Assembly: GCA_016866575.1 (NCBI GenBank)
Contig: VGMA01000025.1
Coordinates: 1-14,672, forward strand
Source: Chlamydiota bacterium
GTDB taxonomy: Bacteria; Chlamydiota; Chlamydiia; Chlamydiales; VGMA01
Length of the DNA stretch: 14,672 bases
Direction: 5' to 3'
Position 1 is the stretch's first letter; the number at the start of each line of letters is the position of its first letter. Positions 1 to 7,351 of this stretch are shown here, one piece after another. Under the pieces are notes generated by a model. That model made no database searches. It saw only the letters and a program-made list of their open reading frames with translations, and had not been told where the DNA came from. The translations under genes were made by a program, and so were the position numbers.

Positions 1-1207
1 ATTTATCAAACACTGAGCCGGGCATATTCAACGTGATCGTTGTTTTTGATACCCCTTTTGTTTGCTCAATGGTCATAATTCCCACCATCTTACGAAAAAG
101 TTCAAAAACATCTGACTGCAGCCTAGCATAAGAGGCTGACTGTGTAGGTGGTATAGACCAGCTTGAGCCGGCTAGAAACGTCGATGAAGCACCTTCTATA
201 ACCGCATATTCTTTGTCTTTTTGGGGGTCTTTAGATTTTTTTTGATCTTGAAGAAGAGATTGATCGGTTTTAGTAAGAGGGTTTACCGCTATTTGCTGTG
301 TTTGCCTTGTGGCCTGATTCACTTTTACATCAGGTTGATTTTGAGTAGAACTTACGGCTTGGATCTGTTTTTGTGTATCTGCAGGATTGATGACAGCTGT
401 TTCCTCTACAGCTTTATCTTCTTGCTTTTTAGCCTCTTGTTTTTTTGCAACTTGCTCAACTTCTTGATCTTTTGTCTTTTTTTCAACAGATGCTTTTGGT
501 TTTACAGCAATAGACTCAGCTTGTATTTCCTCTGATTTTGCCGCATCTTGTTGTTTTATTACGCTTTGAGTAGCGATTTCCTTGGCAGATTTAGGCTTTG
601 TAGCTTCAGGTGCGTGAGGCTCTTTTACAGAGATTTCAGCTATTGCCTGCTTTTTCTTCGAAGTGGCAGCTGTTTTTTTTGTTTCTACTGGCAAAGTCTG
701 TTCAGAAGAGCTTTGTTTTTGATTGCTATCTGAAGAAGTAGAGGAAGATTCTTGTTTTGCAGAAACTTTTAAAAGATCTTCTTGGGTAACTGTGATTTCG
801 TTAGACTGCGTTGTCGATTTTGTTACTGGAGTAGTTTTTTGCGGCTCATATACAGGCTGATTTGAGGCCTCTACCTCATTGTCTGAAGCTTCCATGCTTC
901 CTTCATATGTTGGCTGAGTTCCTTCAGAAAGGTCAAAAATGGAAGTATTTGCTGAAGAGATGGTCATTAAAGAACTAAATACGCCTGCAGTAGGGGGTGG
1001 AAGAGAACTTTTTTCGCTAATTTGCTCTTCTTCAACTTCTTCTTGCTGCTTCGTTCTTTGTCTTTGTTTTCTTTGCTGGGATTCGTCAGCTTCTTCTACT
1101 TTGAGAACGCGTCTGAATTTATCGGGATCAACGTGTTCTTTATGATCTGTTTCGGCCGTTTTTTTGGTCTCAGAAGGCCTTGAAATGGGTGGTATTTCTG
1201 AAGTCAT
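1..1207 (-). CDS. sctP: T3SS needle-length/substrate-switch protein SctP (CdsP, CT671-like), C-terminus cut by window edge
   Basis: Reading from ATG at 1207 down to base 2 gives 402 codons with no stop; the end lies outside the window. SctP/YscP/FliK-type proteins are exported rulers that set needle length and switch the export gate from needle subunits to translocators and effectors. Residues about 1-330 are low-complexity and rich in Lys, Gln, Glu, Ser and Thr, as expected of an unfolded ruler. From about 340 the sequence becomes ordered, with FELFRKMVGIM followed by the beta-like TTITLNMPGSVF, resembling the start of the conserved C-terminal switch domain. The start overlaps the sctO stop as ATGA (1204-1207), implying translational coupling. 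The order sctN-sctO-sctP matches CT669-CT671. The part seen is already longer than I recall for Chlamydiaceae CT671 (under 300 residues). Assignment rests on position, composition and the partial C-terminal domain. Confidence 0.75.
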   Translation of the reverse strand, partial: MTSEIPPISRPSETKKTAETDHKEHVDPDKFRRVLKVEEADESQQRKQRQRTKQQEEVEEEQISEKSSLPPPTAGVFSSLMTISSANTSIFDLSEGTQPTYEGSMEASDNEVEASNQPVYEPQKTTPVTKSTTQSNEITVTQEDLLKVSAKQESSSTSSDSNQKQSSSEQTLPVETKKTAATSKKKQAIAEISVKEPHAPEATKPKSAKEIATQSVIKQQDAAKSEEIQAESIAVKPKASVEKKTKDQEVEQVAKKQEAKKQEDKAVEETAVINPADTQKQIQAVSSTQNQPDVKVNQATRQTQQIAVNPLTKTDQSLLQDQKKSKDPQKDKEYAVIEGASSTFLAGSSWSIPPTQSASYARLQSDVFELFRKMVGIMTIEQTKGVSKTTITLNMPGSVFDK

Positions 1208-1701
1208 GGCTCTTTCCTTTTTCTTGAAAACATGCTCGATCCTAACTCGTCCATTTCAAGGTTTTCTTGCTGCATCATGATCAAAGCCTGCTCTTTTTCC
1301 CACTCATCACGGTGTAGACGCATCTTTTCTACTTCCTGATTTTTCTTTAGTCGATTTTCTCGAGCTTCTTCCACAGCTTTTTTCGCTCTATTGACAAGAT
1401 CTTGCTGATCTTTTACTTTCTTTTCCTCTCTTTTGAGATCCTCATCAACAACTTTTTTGATGTAGCGCTCAGCCAGCTGGATTTTATCGCTTGTAGTGCC
1501 CCCTTCAAGCTCTTCTAAATGCTTGCGGATCTTCTCTTTTTTATGCTCTAAAACCTTATCTCGTTTAGCTATGCTTGTCTTGAGATTTTCTTCTTCGCGC
1601 GTGAGGAGCTCTTTGCGCTCTTTGAGCAATTTCTCCGCTTCTTCCAGTCGCTTTTGCTTAATCAAAGCTACCTGTTCGAGGGGATATTTGGGCTTTTTCA
1701 T
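1204..1701 (-). CDS. sctO: T3SS stalk protein SctO (CdsO, CT670 homologue)
   Basis: 165 residues, almost entirely charged alpha-helix, predicted as a long two-stranded coiled coil like YscO/FliJ. SctO links the hexameric ATPase SctN to the export gate SctV and recycles chaperones; it acts on the cytoplasmic face of the basal body. The N-terminal KYPLEQVALIKQKRLEEAEK and the central GGTTSDKIQ loop (about residues 67-75), which probably turns between the two helices, match CT670 closely. LHRDEWEKE near residue 129 is also typical of the chlamydial family. The ATG at 1701 overlaps the sctN stop (ATGA, 1698-1701), and its own stop overlaps the sctP start, so three genes are chained by overlaps. 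Length is about that of CT670 (roughly 168). Confidence 0.93.
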   Translation of the reverse strand: MKKPKYPLEQVALIKQKRLEEAEKLLKERKELLTREEENLKTSIAKRDKVLEHKKEKIRKHLEELEGGTTSDKIQLAERYIKKVVDEDLKREEKKVKDQQDLVNRAKKAVEEARENRLKKNQEVEKMRLHRDEWEKEQALIMMQQENLEMDELGSSMFSRKRKEP

Positions 1702-3011
1702 TTGAATAAGGCATTAAGTTGCTGCAAGGTCTCTTCAAAAGTGCATTTTTCATCCACTCTTTGCTTCAAAAACCTATTCACTTTTTCGATGTATTTGATG
1801 GCGTAGTCCGCTTGCTTATCAGAGCCTGGCTTGTATTCACCAATACGGATCAGAAGTTCGTTTTTCTTGTAGTTCGCAAGCACTTCTCGGATTTTACCAA
1901 TCAGCATGAGATGCTCTTTATCGACCACATGGCTGATAATACGGCTTACAGAGCTAAGAACGTCGATAGCAGGGTAGTGGTATTGCCTTGCTAAGTCAGC
2001 AGATAAAATGATGTGACCATCTAAAATCGAGCGCACCTCATCAGATACCGGTTCATTCATGTCATCACCTGCAACTAAAACAGTATAAAAAGCGGTGATT
2101 GAACCTTTATCAGAATTTCCTGAGCGTTCAAGAAGGCGCGGAAGCATGGCAAATACAGAAGGGGTAAAGCCTGCTCTAGCTGGAGGCTCACCTGCCGCAA
2201 GGCCAATTTCTCTTAAAGCTCTGGCATAACGGGTTACAGAGTCCATCATAAAAAGGACTTTTTTGCCTTGATCTCGAAAGTATTCTGCAATTGCAGTTCC
2301 TACGTAAGCTGCATTTAAGCGTAGCTGCGCAGCTTGATCAGAAGTAGAGACAATCACTACAGAGCGCTTAAGCCCTTCTTCACCTAAATCATTTTCAATG
2401 AATTCTCTAACCTCGCGGCCCCTTTCGCCGATAAGCGCAATCACATTCACATCCGCTTTAGCGTAGCGGGCCATCATTCCTAATAGCGTAGATTTACCAC
2501 CGCCTGCCGCTGCAAATATCCCTACCCTTTGCCCTTCGCCGCAGGTCAATACGCCATCGATACAGCGGACACCTACAGAAAGAGGCTTTTCGATTTTTTT
2601 TCTTTTTAGGGGGTCTGGGGGAGGGTTGATAACAGCGTATGTTTCGTCTAATTCAAGTGGTCCATTCGTTTCTTCATCAAGAGGCTCGCCCATTCCGTTG
2701 AGCACTCTGCCTAACATGTTTTTGCCTACTTTGATGTGAAGCCTTGTCTTCATAGGGATCACCTCAGAAGATGGGCCTACGCCATACATTTCTGCCATAG
2801 GGGAGAGGAAAACTTCTTCTCTAGTGAAGCCAACCACTTCAGCCAATAAAGGCCTTCCTTCTCTTTTGATCATGCAAATCTCTCCCATTTTTACATTGGG
2901 AACAATCGCCTTGATGAGCATGCCGACAACTTCCGTGATCCGTCCGTGAACTGTTGTTAGTTCTAGATCCTCTAATTTGTCGATCAGTTTGTCAAAAGAT
3001 TCATCGAGCAT
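1698..3011 (-). CDS. sctN: T3SS ATPase SctN (CdsN, CT669 homologue)
   Basis: 437 residues, full length for the family. SctN is the hexameric F1-like ATPase at the cytoplasmic base of the injectisome; it strips chaperones from substrates and unfolds them. Visible landmarks are the N-terminal beta-barrel motif TTVHGRITEVVGMLIKAIVP (about 19-38), VGPSSEVIP (78-86), the P-loop at 167-175 (AAAGGGKST), IALIGERGREVREFIE (191-206), the Walker B strand with MMDSVTRYARALREIGLAAG (255-274), and the conserved GEPPARAGFTPSVFA and VLVAGDDMNEPVSDEVRSIL segments. The ending LKQRVDEKCTFEETLQQL resembles chlamydial CdsN. The P-loop carries Ala and Gly where most SctN proteins have Gly and Val (AGSGVGKS type), but it still fits [AG]xxxxGK[ST]. 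The start is only 3 nt after the preceding gene's stop and fits the family N-terminus. Confidence 0.97.
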   Translation of the reverse strand: MLDESFDKLIDKLEDLELTTVHGRITEVVGMLIKAIVPNVKMGEICMIKREGRPLLAEVVGFTREEVFLSPMAEMYGVGPSSEVIPMKTRLHIKVGKNMLGRVLNGMGEPLDEETNGPLELDETYAVINPPPDPLKRKKIEKPLSVGVRCIDGVLTCGEGQRVGIFAAAGGGKSTLLGMMARYAKADVNVIALIGERGREVREFIENDLGEEGLKRSVVIVSTSDQAAQLRLNAAYVGTAIAEYFRDQGKKVLFMMDSVTRYARALREIGLAAGEPPARAGFTPSVFAMLPRLLERSGNSDKGSITAFYTVLVAGDDMNEPVSDEVRSILDGHIILSADLARQYHYPAIDVLSSVSRIISHVVDKEHLMLIGKIREVLANYKKNELLIRIGEYKPGSDKQADYAIKYIEKVNRFLKQRVDEKCTFEETLQQLNALFK

Positions 3012-3014
3012 GCG

Positions 3015-3665
3015 TTAAATTTGTACGTTAAAGAGTGTTTTGATCACATCTACAGCTTTACCAAGAATGACTGAAGTATAGTCTAATTCCTGCTGCGCTT
3101 TTTGCAATTTGACTTGAACCAATAGCAATTTGGCCGGATTGATTTCTTGACCTGAAGCATTAAGCGAACTCACAAGATTTGCCGCGTTAGTAAGCTGCTG
3201 CTGACCGTCAGAAACAAGGGTCAAAAATTTTGCGATCGGATTTTTCTTAGTTCTAAGATTGACAGGATCGCCAGCATCGCCGCCTAGTTTTTCTACAGCT
3301 CCTCGAATATTGTCATTTGCGTTTTCGAGCTTACTTCTCAGTAAGTACTTTTGGGATTGCTTGAGTTTGAGGTTTTGGGTGTTTAGCTGGTTGTTAATAT
3401 CGCCAAGAGAGCTAGAAGCTGTCGTGATTTGCGAGCGCACAGAATCGACAGTCGGCATAGTTTGACTAGTTTGTGCCGCGGGGTTAATTTCGGCAATCTG
3501 CATAGGACCTGGACCCTTAGGAGCAGAAACGTTTGGATTTTCTTGCATGTAGGAAGCGAATTTTCCAGCTTCAGTGATGTTTTGCTGATCGCTTGCTCCT
3601 ATGGCCGCCGTACGGTCAATTTTGGTTGCATCTTCGATGCTTTTAGCTCTTATTTCGTCACTCAT
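3015..3665 (-). CDS. sctI: Probable T3SS inner-rod protein (SctI-like, CT668 position)
   Basis: 216 residues, no signal peptide, no membrane segment, no cysteine. The gene lies between cdsG and sctN, exactly where CT668 lies in Chlamydia, and is about the same length (roughly 220). The C-terminal 40 residues (about 178-216, with KLLLVQVKLQKAQQELDYTS then KAVDVIKTLFNVQI) have the layout of the inner-rod family (PrgJ/YscI): an amphipathic helix, a short break, then a helix ending in a hydrophobic stretch at the very C-terminus. In that family these residues polymerise in the rod that anchors the needle. The N-terminal 70 residues are polar and Pro/Ala/Gln-rich, fitting an unfolded export signal. 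The start overlaps the cdsG stop as ATGA (3662-3665). The inner-rod assignment is inference from C-terminal pattern and position. Confidence 0.72.
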   Translation of the reverse strand: MSDEIRAKSIEDATKIDRTAAIGASDQQNITEAGKFASYMQENPNVSAPKGPGPMQIAEINPAAQTSQTMPTVDSVRSQITTASSSLGDINNQLNTQNLKLKQSQKYLLRSKLENANDNIRGAVEKLGGDAGDPVNLRTKKNPIAKFLTLVSDGQQQLTNAANLVSSLNASGQEINPAKLLLVQVKLQKAQQELDYTSVILGKAVDVIKTLFNVQI

Positions 3666-4129
3666 GATTTCGAAGTTCTTTTCGCTTTTTTAGGTGTTTG
3701 AAGTTCTGCTGGAGATGGGTGTTTTTGCTTCCATTTTACGTGCTGATCTAAAAAGTCAATTGCTGTTCCACAAAGCTGCTTGATCCCTTGATCAGAAGAG
3801 TGCGTTGCAACTTCTGTGAGAATTTTTTCCCCTTTTCCCATTTCTGGAGGATTGAAGCTGTAGACAATCCCTAAAAAGGTTTTTGCCATTTCATTGTTAG
3901 GCTCTTTTTCTAGTACGCGATTGAACATAGTTGCCGCTTGTTTTAGCTCTAATTTGCATAAGTGCATGTAGCCAAAACCAATAAGAGGGAATGTGCTCTC
4001 TGGCTTTAATAATTCACAAGCGCGAAATAGCTTAATAGCAGAGTCTTCGTCTGTATTTTTGATCGCTATGAAGCCCCCTTCTAACAAGAAGAAGAAGTCT
4101 TCTGTATATTTTTCTAACCCCTTTTTCAT
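3662..4129 (-). CDS. cdsG: TPR needle chaperone CdsG (CT667/YscG-type)
   Basis: 155 residues made of helix-turn-helix repeats. Two tetratricopeptide-like units are visible, about residues 18-50 (AIKNTDEDSAIKLFRACELL) and 51-85 (HLCKLELKQAATMFNRVLEK), followed by further helices. YscG/PscG-type proteins pair with a small partner (YscE/PscE, here CdsE) to hold the needle subunit unpolymerised in the cytosol. In Chlamydia, CdsE and CdsG are described as doing this for CdsF. The genes cdsE, sctF and cdsG are adjacent here, consistent with a three-protein complex. The C-terminal tail, about 144-155 (PKKAKRTSKS), is strongly basic, which is not typical of the YscG core. An AAAGG ribosome site lies about 10 nt upstream of the ATG, and the stop overlaps the next gene's start. 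Confidence 0.85.
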   Translation of the reverse strand: MKKGLEKYTEDFFFLLEGGFIAIKNTDEDSAIKLFRACELLKPESTFPLIGFGYMHLCKLELKQAATMFNRVLEKEPNNEMAKTFLGIVYSFNPPEMGKGEKILTEVATHSSDQGIKQLCGTAIDFLDQHVKWKQKHPSPAELQTPKKAKRTSKS

Positions 4130-4149
4130 AAACTTCTACCTTTATCTCA

Positions 4150-4401
4150 TTATTGAGTTCTTTGGTTTTTAATAGCGTTACTAATCACAGAGTTTACCTG
4201 TGCGATCAAGTTCGAGATCGAGTCTCCGATCTGTGTTACCTGAGACATAGCAAACTGCAAAAGCAAGAACTTACCGGGAGTAGCGGCACTGATCTTACTT
4301 GCGCAATCTCTTGTCATCGAAATAACAGCACTTTGTAGGTTTCCGTAATTGACGATTAGCGTCCAGAAGGTGATTGTGCAATATCCTGATGTACCTTTCA
4401 T
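4150..4401 (-). CDS. sctF: T3SS needle subunit SctF (CdsF, CT666 homologue)
   Basis: 83 residues, the usual size of a needle monomer. It sits between the two predicted needle chaperone genes. The protein is a helical hairpin: helix one about 14-38, a break at SAATPGKF (38-45) in the position of the conserved PxxP-like turn of needle proteins, and a long C-terminal helix (46-80) with QFAMSQVTQIGDSISNLIAQ. The C-terminal helix lines the needle channel in this family. Two cysteines, C8 and C33, lie in the N-terminal half; Chlamydia CdsF also contains cysteines and has been reported to form disulfides in the extracellular elementary body. Nine nt separate the cdsE stop from this start, with GGGG as the probable ribosome site. 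No signal peptide, as expected for a type III substrate. Confidence 0.9.
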   Translation of the reverse strand: MKGTSGYCTITFWTLIVNYGNLQSAVISMTRDCASKISAATPGKFLLLQFAMSQVTQIGDSISNLIAQVNSVISNAIKNQRTQ

Positions 4402-4410
4402 GAAGACCCC

Positions 4411-4653
4411 TTAGCTTTTATTTTTATTTGTTTTGATTAACACTTTATGAAGAGAAGAGTATCCATGCAATAAAACACCTAGGTCATTGAACTCTTCTGA
4501 GTTAGCTCCGCTTCTAAGCTTATCTTTGATTTCTTGGATCCTGTGGTCTACTTTATGAACCAGCTCTTCACCTTTTTTTGGATCTTCTAAATCTTTTTCT
4601 AAATCGAAATCGAAGAGCCCTTTTTTCTTAGTTTCTTTTTTAAGTCCGAACAT
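4411..4653 (-). CDS. cdsE: Needle co-chaperone CdsE (CT665 homologue, YscE/PscE role)
   Basis: 80 residues, highly charged. The N-terminus has a basic stretch (KKETKKK) followed by acidic FDFDLEKDLEDPKKGEE, then two amphipathic helices (about 30-48 and 54-75). Size, position directly upstream of the needle gene and helical-hairpin pattern match CT665, the small partner of CdsG in chaperoning CdsF. A good ribosome site (GGAG; CTCC on the plus strand at 4659-4662) lies 5 nt before the ATG. The preceding sctD stop is 33 nt away. I use the cds name because unified 'SctE' denotes the pore-forming translocator. Confidence 0.85.
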   Translation of the reverse strand: MFGLKKETKKKGLFDFDLEKDLEDPKKGEELVHKVDHRIQEIKDKLRSGANSEEFNDLGVLLHGYSSLHKVLIKTNKNKS

Positions 4654-4686
4654 AAATACTCCAGCTACTTTATTTTTTGATAAGAC

Positions 4687-6405
4687 TTATTGATTATTGA
4701 AGTCAATCTTATATTTTATTCCGTCTTTTTCTAAATTAATTCTGTAAGAATCTATACTCGTAATTCTCATTCCATCAAGGATATCCCCATCAGAAAGAAT
4801 TCTGCCGTTGATCAAAACAAATTGGCTTACATCGCCATATTTCGATGTCCCCATCACGGTATAATTTTTAGAAAGATCGATCTTCGAAGAGCTCTCACCT
4901 GTAAAAATGACAAAATTTCGTACAACTCTTACACCTGGAACGGCTTCGAGGATGGAGACAGCCTTGTTAAAGGCCGATTCTTCACCTGCATTGGCTCTAC
5001 CTGAAACAATTAGTTCGCCACTTGAAAACTGGAATGTGACGTTAGTAAACCCTTCAGAAATCAAAATATTCTGCACTTCAATCTGTAAGTTGTTCTCTAC
5101 CACGACTTCGTTTGAGAGCTTACTCAAATAAGAAAAATTGCGGTTTACATATTCTGCAAGTTCAGCCACGTCCTCCATCGTCTCGAGATAGCCCCTCATC
5201 ACGAAATTGCCAGGCTTAGGAGCTGTGACAAGGATGCTGCGCCATTTTGGATTCTTTGAGATGAGAGCGTTGAGATTTGTCCAAATAAACTCGTCTATAA
5301 CAGTGTTATCTTCAATGGATTGAATAAAAGGAAGCGTGCCTAAAAGATAGAAAAGTTCACTCTTATCGATTTCTGTAAGTAGATGGCCTACAAGAAATAA
5401 AGTCCCTTCAGATTCATTGAATGAAAATTCTATAGTAGGGAATTTTTTCACAATAGCTTGGATTTCTTTTGCTTCATCCCGAGAGGAAATAGTAACAGGC
5501 TGTACTCTAAATAACGAAACCATGCTCGCTATCCCCAATAGAGCCGTAATAGAAAAAATAGAGGCAAATACCAAATGCCGCTTAGGGATAAAAAGCTCTT
5601 TCCAGTTTCTTGGAGCTGCTGCTTCTTCTTCTTTTTGTTTTTTTAGCTCTTCTTTTTCCGGCTTTACTAAACCGGTAAAGGCAGCTGCAGGAGAGTAGAT
5701 CGTTTCTCTTGTCTGCTCACGGTCAATCACTAAAAAGGAAGTTGTCCCTAAAGAAACTAAATCTTGGGATTCAAGGGCTAAAGATCCTTCAACCTTGGCT
5801 CCGTTTACAAAAACGCCGTTTTTCGATCCCAAGTCTTCAATGAAGATCAGACCATTTTCATCGCTAAAAATCTTTGCATGGTACCTTGAAACGCTAAGAT
5901 CTTGAAAAACAATATCTGCTGCGTCAGGATCTTTTCCTAAAACGAACGATTCATTGGGTTTAATGCCAAATTCTGCTCCCGAATTAGGCCCTGCGATCAC
6001 TTTAACCAGCCAGCGCGAATCATCAGAAGAAGTTAAAGTAAGCTGCGGTAAAACATCGTTGAGCTCTTTAAATCCTTCTTCTTTAGGAGTAGCATCTTTT
6101 TTCGGCAGATGCAGAGTGAATTTAAGTGTATTATTTCCAATCTCGATAATGTCTTCTTCTTGCAATTGGGTAGGAGCTGTTACTTCTTCGCCATTAACAA
6201 GCAAGGGATTGATTGTTGAGAGATTTTCTAAGTAATAGGAGCCATCATCTAAGAAGATGCGGGCATGTTTTCTAGAGACGGTGGGATCGCTTAAAGCAAA
6301 TGTATTTGCTTCAGGATCACGGCCAAACGTCCACTCTTGTCCTTCTTCTAAAGAGAATATGCTCTCTTTGTAAGGACCTTTTTGTACAATAAGATAAGCT
6401 ATCAT
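4687..6405 (-). CDS. sctD: T3SS inner-membrane ring protein SctD with two FHA domains (CdsD, CT664-like)
   Basis: 572 residues. SctD forms the outer of the two inner-membrane rings of the basal body. Domain order: FHA 1 (about 20-97, with GRD at 28-30 and SRKHARI at 44-50), FHA 2 (about 145-228, with GKD at 157-159, SRYHAKIF at 173-180 and DLGSKNGVFVNG at 191-202), a charged linker (247-275), one transmembrane segment (about 278-300, LVFASIFSITALL), then periplasmic repeats of the BON/ring-building type (about 310-515) and a beta-rich C-terminus. Cytoplasmic N-terminus, single membrane pass and periplasmic C-terminus match SctD topology; two complete-looking FHA modules are a chlamydial trait. 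It is clearly shorter than Chlamydiaceae CdsD (about 830 residues as I recall). FHA 1 has lost the usual asparagine-glycine loop (NLSTINPLLVNG). The upstream gene's stop lies 23 nt away. Confidence 0.93.
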   Translation of the reverse strand: MIAYLIVQKGPYKESIFSLEEGQEWTFGRDPEANTFALSDPTVSRKHARIFLDDGSYYLENLSTINPLLVNGEEVTAPTQLQEEDIIEIGNNTLKFTLHLPKKDATPKEEGFKELNDVLPQLTLTSSDDSRWLVKVIAGPNSGAEFGIKPNESFVLGKDPDAADIVFQDLSVSRYHAKIFSDENGLIFIEDLGSKNGVFVNGAKVEGSLALESQDLVSLGTTSFLVIDREQTRETIYSPAAAFTGLVKPEKEELKKQKEEEAAAPRNWKELFIPKRHLVFASIFSITALLGIASMVSLFRVQPVTISSRDEAKEIQAIVKKFPTIEFSFNESEGTLFLVGHLLTEIDKSELFYLLGTLPFIQSIEDNTVIDEFIWTNLNALISKNPKWRSILVTAPKPGNFVMRGYLETMEDVAELAEYVNRNFSYLSKLSNEVVVENNLQIEVQNILISEGFTNVTFQFSSGELIVSGRANAGEESAFNKAVSILEAVPGVRVVRNFVIFTGESSSKIDLSKNYTVMGTSKYGDVSQFVLINGRILSDGDILDGMRITSIDSYRINLEKDGIKYKIDFNNQ

Positions 6406-6428
6406 CGCGAATGAGTGTACCTGATTAT

Positions 6429-6821
6429 CTATTTATTTGCTTGTTGTTCTAATCGCTCAACTTCTTCTCGCCAATAACTTAGGTAATTGACAAATTCTTC
6501 GAGCTTGTCTTTAAACATTCTGTAATTCATGTCGTAGACGATAGACAATGAAAGAGTCAAGAAGTTTTCATTGCTATCCAATCCTATTGCAGCGCCGCCT
6601 GTCCCTTGACCTAGGTAATTGGCTTGCATGAAATAGATGAAAAGATCTTCTTTATTTCCCTGAGGCATAGGTGCAATGAGCGCACTAAATCTAACACCCT
6701 CATTGAGCGGCTCTAATGTAACAAGAAGACGATCAGATAGATCTACATGCCATTTTTTACCTTCAAGCTTAACGCTAACCCCTAAAAATTTTTCAAGATC
6801 CTTAACCAAAGACTCTAGCAT
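6429..6821 (-). CDS. CesT-type T3SS chaperone, CT663-like
   Basis: 130 residues, acidic, with the alpha-beta pattern of class I T3SS chaperones: an N-terminal helix (MLESLVKDLEKFLG), paired strands around WHVDLSDRLLVTLEP and GVRFSALIAPMP, a helix DLFIYFMQANYLGQ, strands around FLTLSLSIVY (87-96), and a C-terminal helix FKDKLEEFVNYLSYWREEVE. It is the first gene of the operon, directly before sctD, as CT663 is placed before CdsD in Chlamydia. CT663 was also reported to bind the RNA polymerase beta subunit and sigma66 and inhibit transcription; whether this protein shares that second role is unknown. The start is chosen at ATG 6821, with GGAG about 7 nt upstream (AATTGGAGCTTGT). Its cargo cannot be told from the sequence. 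Confidence 0.82.
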   Translation of the reverse strand: MLESLVKDLEKFLGVSVKLEGKKWHVDLSDRLLVTLEPLNEGVRFSALIAPMPQGNKEDLFIYFMQANYLGQGTGGAAIGLDSNENFLTLSLSIVYDMNYRMFKDKLEEFVNYLSYWREEVERLEQQANK

Positions 6822-6876
6822 ACAAGCTCCAATTTGATCGTTGCCATTATTTCTTTTTATTCATTAAACAAGAATT
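6822..6876. promoter_or_regulatory. Divergent intergenic region between the T3SS operon and the plus-strand small genes
   Basis: These 55 bp must hold the 5' signals of both directions unless a promoter lies inside a coding region. For the minus strand, a weak pair can be drawn: TTGTTT (plus-strand 6866-6871) and TAATGG (6844-6849) with a 16-bp spacer, and a GGAG ribosome site before the chaperone ATG. For the plus strand, TTGATC (6834-6839) and TATTCA (6858-6863) with 18 bp between them are possible, but would leave only a very short leader. Neither pair approaches consensus, unlike the promoters further right. I see no terminator or clear operator. Confidence 0.35.
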
Positions 6877-7314
6877 ATGAGCGATGAATTTGAAAAAATC
6901 ATGGAGTTTTTATCCCTAGCTTCTTCAGAAAAAGAGGCTAAGCTTGATGACATTTTTCAAAATTCAATCGAATTCTTCGACCACTTCAAACATGTACAGC
7001 AAACAGGAAGCAAAGAAGAAGTGGAAAAAATGAAGATTAAGCTTGAGAAAATGTATGAAAAAATACAAGAAGAATCGAGAAAAGCCAAAGAAAAATCAGG
7101 TTTGAGTTCTGAAGAGATCAAAGAACTTGCATCCAACCCTCAGCACTTTACCAAAAAACAGTGGGAATTTCTCCAAGAAGCTAGAGCTAAGCTTGAAATA
7201 CAAAATAAAGAGCTTTTAGCTCAGACAGAAAAAGCCAAGTCACAAAGAATGCAAAATCTTAGCAAAACTAAAAAAACGCACAAAACAAGAAAAAAAGATT
7301 GGCTTCGCTCTTAA
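6877..7314 (+). CDS. Small helical protein with basic C-terminal tail, unrecognised
   Basis: 145 residues. I do not recognise a family. The N-terminal 75 residues are mixed-charge helix with an aromatic patch IEFFDHFKHV (31-40); residues 76-125 hold further helices (EEIKELASNPQHFTKKQWEF); the last 20 residues are very basic (SKTKKTHKTRKK, 129-140). There is no signal peptide and no membrane segment, so it is cytosolic or a type III substrate. It may be a distant paralogue of the next gene: both have an aromatic/His segment followed by a Gly-Ser turn, then an EIxxL segment about 40 residues later. It is divergent from the T3SS operon, 55 bp away. The ribosome site is poor (AAGAA). Codon use and frame are clean, and the two genes downstream follow closely, supporting a real gene. 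Nucleic-acid binding, chaperone or effector are all possible. Confidence 0.72.
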   Translation: MSDEFEKIMEFLSLASSEKEAKLDDIFQNSIEFFDHFKHVQQTGSKEEVEKMKIKLEKMYEKIQEESRKAKEKSGLSSEEIKELASNPQHFTKKQWEFLQEARAKLEIQNKELLAQTEKAKSQRMQNLSKTKKTHKTRKKDWLRS

Positions 7315-7351
7315 TCAAAAAAAACTCGCTTTACCTTACACAAGAGTCCAT

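Noticed and set aside
221..1145. Plus-strand open frames opposite sctP, hydrophobic or Ser/Cys-rich
   Set aside because: They are antisense images of the long, low-complexity sctP frame, with Phe/Leu/Cys-biased composition and no ribosome sites; the sctP frame is open throughout and continues the conserved gene order.
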